From assembly GCA_029204225.1 (NCBI GenBank), contig CM055103.1:40460599-40524598 (forward strand): a stretch of 64,000 bases of DNA, in the 5' to 3' direction. This DNA is from Diphasiastrum complanatum (lineage: Eukaryota; Streptophyta; Lycopodiopsida; Lycopodiales; Lycopodiaceae). The notes under the pieces were generated by a model. It had not been told where the DNA came from. It saw only the letters and a list, made by a program, of their open reading frames with translations, and made no database searches. Positions within the stretch are counted from its first letter, which is position 1, and each line of letters starts with the position of its first letter. Positions 62,016 to 64,000 of the stretch are shown in pieces. The position numbers were made by a program, and so were the translations under genes.

Positions 62016-62625
62016 CCCTTAACCTTCCTAAGGGGTTTTGACAATCTACGAGTAAACTTTTTGTGAGTTTTGCGAGTTTCACTCTATTGCCTAAATACAA
62101 AAATTGCAATTCATTTTAATGTAAACAAGCATCTTGCTTGTGAGGACCTCAGTGTGAGACAACTTTGGAAGAGACATTGGTTGTCTCCACCATACACTAC
62201 TAATAATCCTCTCCATGTCTCTTGATAGGTGTCATGACATTCTCTAGCATAGGCTGCCTTCTATGGTATTGTGTCCACTTTCATTTTTTCCTTTTTGTCA
62301 CGTATTAAAATTAGCTTTTCATTTTCCAATGTCACAAAAGGCCGTGATGCCATAGCATGAGCCCGTATATCATGTGAATCATTCACAATCATTAAGCTTT
62401 CTCATGTAAAATAAATTGTATAATAATGCAAGTACCAAACTGTGTAGTCTATATGGCCATTCATGTATCAAACCATCACTGTCATGAACAATATCCACTT
62501 TTAAATTATATTTTTGTGGATACATTACAGGTTTGATAAGTTGAAAAGTTCAAATTATAAAATAAAAAAGATATTTTGACACATTTGAGAATCAAATTTA
62601 GAGTAAAAACATTATTTTAGAATAT
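62016..62625. other. spacer
   Basis: AT-rich, nothing recognised. Confidence 0.4.
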
Positions 62626-62628
62626 TTT

Positions 62629-62732
62629 TGCAGCCTCCAAACATAGCGTGTCGACGCGCTAGGCGATTTAGCTACAAGTTTTTTTTTTGGCTGAATCCCT
62701 AGCATGCCGGCGTGCCATCTTTGGAGGCTAAA
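62629..62732. repeat. short imperfect inverted repeat, about 100 bp
   Basis: gcagcctccaaa and tttggaggcta are inverted partners. Inside them gcgtgtcgacgcgctagg faces cctagcatgccggcgtgcc. Confidence 0.6.
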
Positions 62733-64000
62733 AAAAAATTAATTTAAAATTTTCTTAGTTTGGAATTTCATTATGGGATTTTTAACTATGTACCAAACCA
62801 CAATTCTTAACAAAAAACATTCAAGTAGTGGCATTAAAAAAGTAGCACACCATGTAAAATCGTTTTTTGGAATCATGGCAAGAAAGAAACTTGCAAAACT
62901 CGCAAAATGCCAATGCCCCTTCCTAAGTGTTTGCTCCTACTCTATACTGAACTCCTTCCCAATTTGACACTCTATATTGTCATGTGCGAAATCTAAGCTA
63001 ATAGCTATTACAATGGAAGTAAAGCTAAAGCAAGAAAAGTACAAAGCATTCAAGATAACATATCTACACAAGGATCTCCATAGAATCTCAATAGAAATGA
63101 AAGAAAGAGTACATAGCAATGGAAATGAGCATGGATTCATGTAAATAAGGCACATGAGACCTAGCAAAGGAAATCCCTGTAGCTCACACTCACAAGGAGG
63201 AAGCAAGAAGCTCTCACTTGCAAATGAGCCAAAAGATTTACAGATTGATGTCTCTTGCCTAGTTATAGACAATGCTCTCACTTAACTTAACTTAACTATC
63301 TTGAGGGATAGTTAGCCCTCGTTAAGTATTATTTAAACTATATTGGGCCCTTGTTGGCCTATTATCCTTATTAATTACTTTGGAGGGCCTAAAGAGGGAA
63401 CTGCCTTGTTCTTAAGGCTAATAGCTCCTTTTGGGCCTACAAAGCTTACAATGGATATTATATTGCCTTGAAAAGCACTGATGTACTAAAAGTACATGAC
63501 ATATATAGACAATGATCAATTCCTATTCTCATTCAAAATCCAACAAACACCTCTTGATCTTAGATTTGTGTTGACCTCTATCCCCACCAGCATAAGAATT
63601 TCTTCTTAAATTTCTAAAAGCTCTAAATGTTTACTTTAGTTCACCAAGTGAGATGTCGTTTGATTTGACACATTACACCATCAAGCTTAGATTGCCTTGG
63701 AGTGAAGTGATAGTAGAATCTAGCATCCATCACTACAACTTTCCATGGATTTATTCTCATACATAATGGAAGACAAAATTTCAACAAGCTTTGTTGGTAC
63801 AATATGAAGAGTATGAAGGCTCTCGAAAATCAGAGCGGTAGAAAGTGATGAATGTGAAAAATAACAAATTCTAGCTTGGTTGTATCATTAGTAAAAATTT
63901 GGCCTTGGAAAGGGCCCTATAAGGATTGCCATGTAGGATGACAATTTTTTGGAAATGTAAAATACTAAAATAAAGTCTTTTTCTGTCCGCAGTCCTGCCC
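62733..64000. other. spacer to the window end
   Basis: No supported gene. The open frames at 62773-62967 (plus) and 62937-63281 (minus) have no family resemblance. Confidence 0.4.

Overview
The window reads as nuclear DNA of a land plant, most likely a seedless vascular plant such as a fern (an inference). It holds Ty1/copia elements with a tRNA-Met primer site, PLS-type pentatricopeptide (PPR) proteins, an OBERON-type PHD gene, spliceosomal introns, long AT-rich spacers and few intact genes. No bacterial-style operon, CRISPR array or RNA gene was recognised by eye.

Layout. 1-12 kb: a minus-strand copia element (family A, copy A1) whose LTR lies against a broken DUF7869-like gene, then an almost complete young copia element (family B, 5805-12040, TSD GTCAG). 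12-16.6 kb: decayed repeats, a copia RNase H remnant and a 153-bp GA microsatellite. 16.6-20.7 kb: a minus-strand gene that I model as six exons, joining two OSB-type PDF motifs to a PLS-E PPR array. 20.7-27.3 kb: a copia fragment (family C) split by a second, unassigned element with an 882-bp LTR. 27-32 kb: mostly spacer with a minisatellite. 33.4-33.9 kb: mitochondrial-type ribosomal protein uL11. 34.3-36.5 kb: a 1-kb long inverted repeat and tandem repeats. 37.0-38.0 kb: an OBERON-like PHD pseudogene. 38.5-43.1 kb: a second, paralogous PDF-PPR gene in the same orientation. 43.6-46.9 kb: a decayed non-LTR reverse transcriptase with a C-terminal zinc motif and endonuclease-like region. 47.3-50.4 kb: remnants of Ty3/gypsy integrase, PIF/Harbinger transposase and a gypsy-type gag. 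50.5-56.4 kb: copia D interrupted by, and fused to, copia A (copy A2). 56.5-58.3 kb: LTR-like sequence and a TA/GA microsatellite. 58.3-62.0 kb: copia A copy A3, inverted relative to A2. 62-64 kb: spacer.

The main biological point is the pair of PDF-PPR loci. In both, the intron phases, a 146-nt last PDF exon and the acceptor in front of the PPR exon join everything into one open frame (2046 nt in gene 1, 2520 nt in gene 2, both divisible by three). In gene 2 the PPR exon has no ATG of its own at its start. This predicts a protein with organellar single-stranded nucleic-acid-binding motifs followed by an RNA-binding PPR tract. I do not know this architecture from described families. uL11m is the only other gene that looks intact; almost everything else is transposon-derived.
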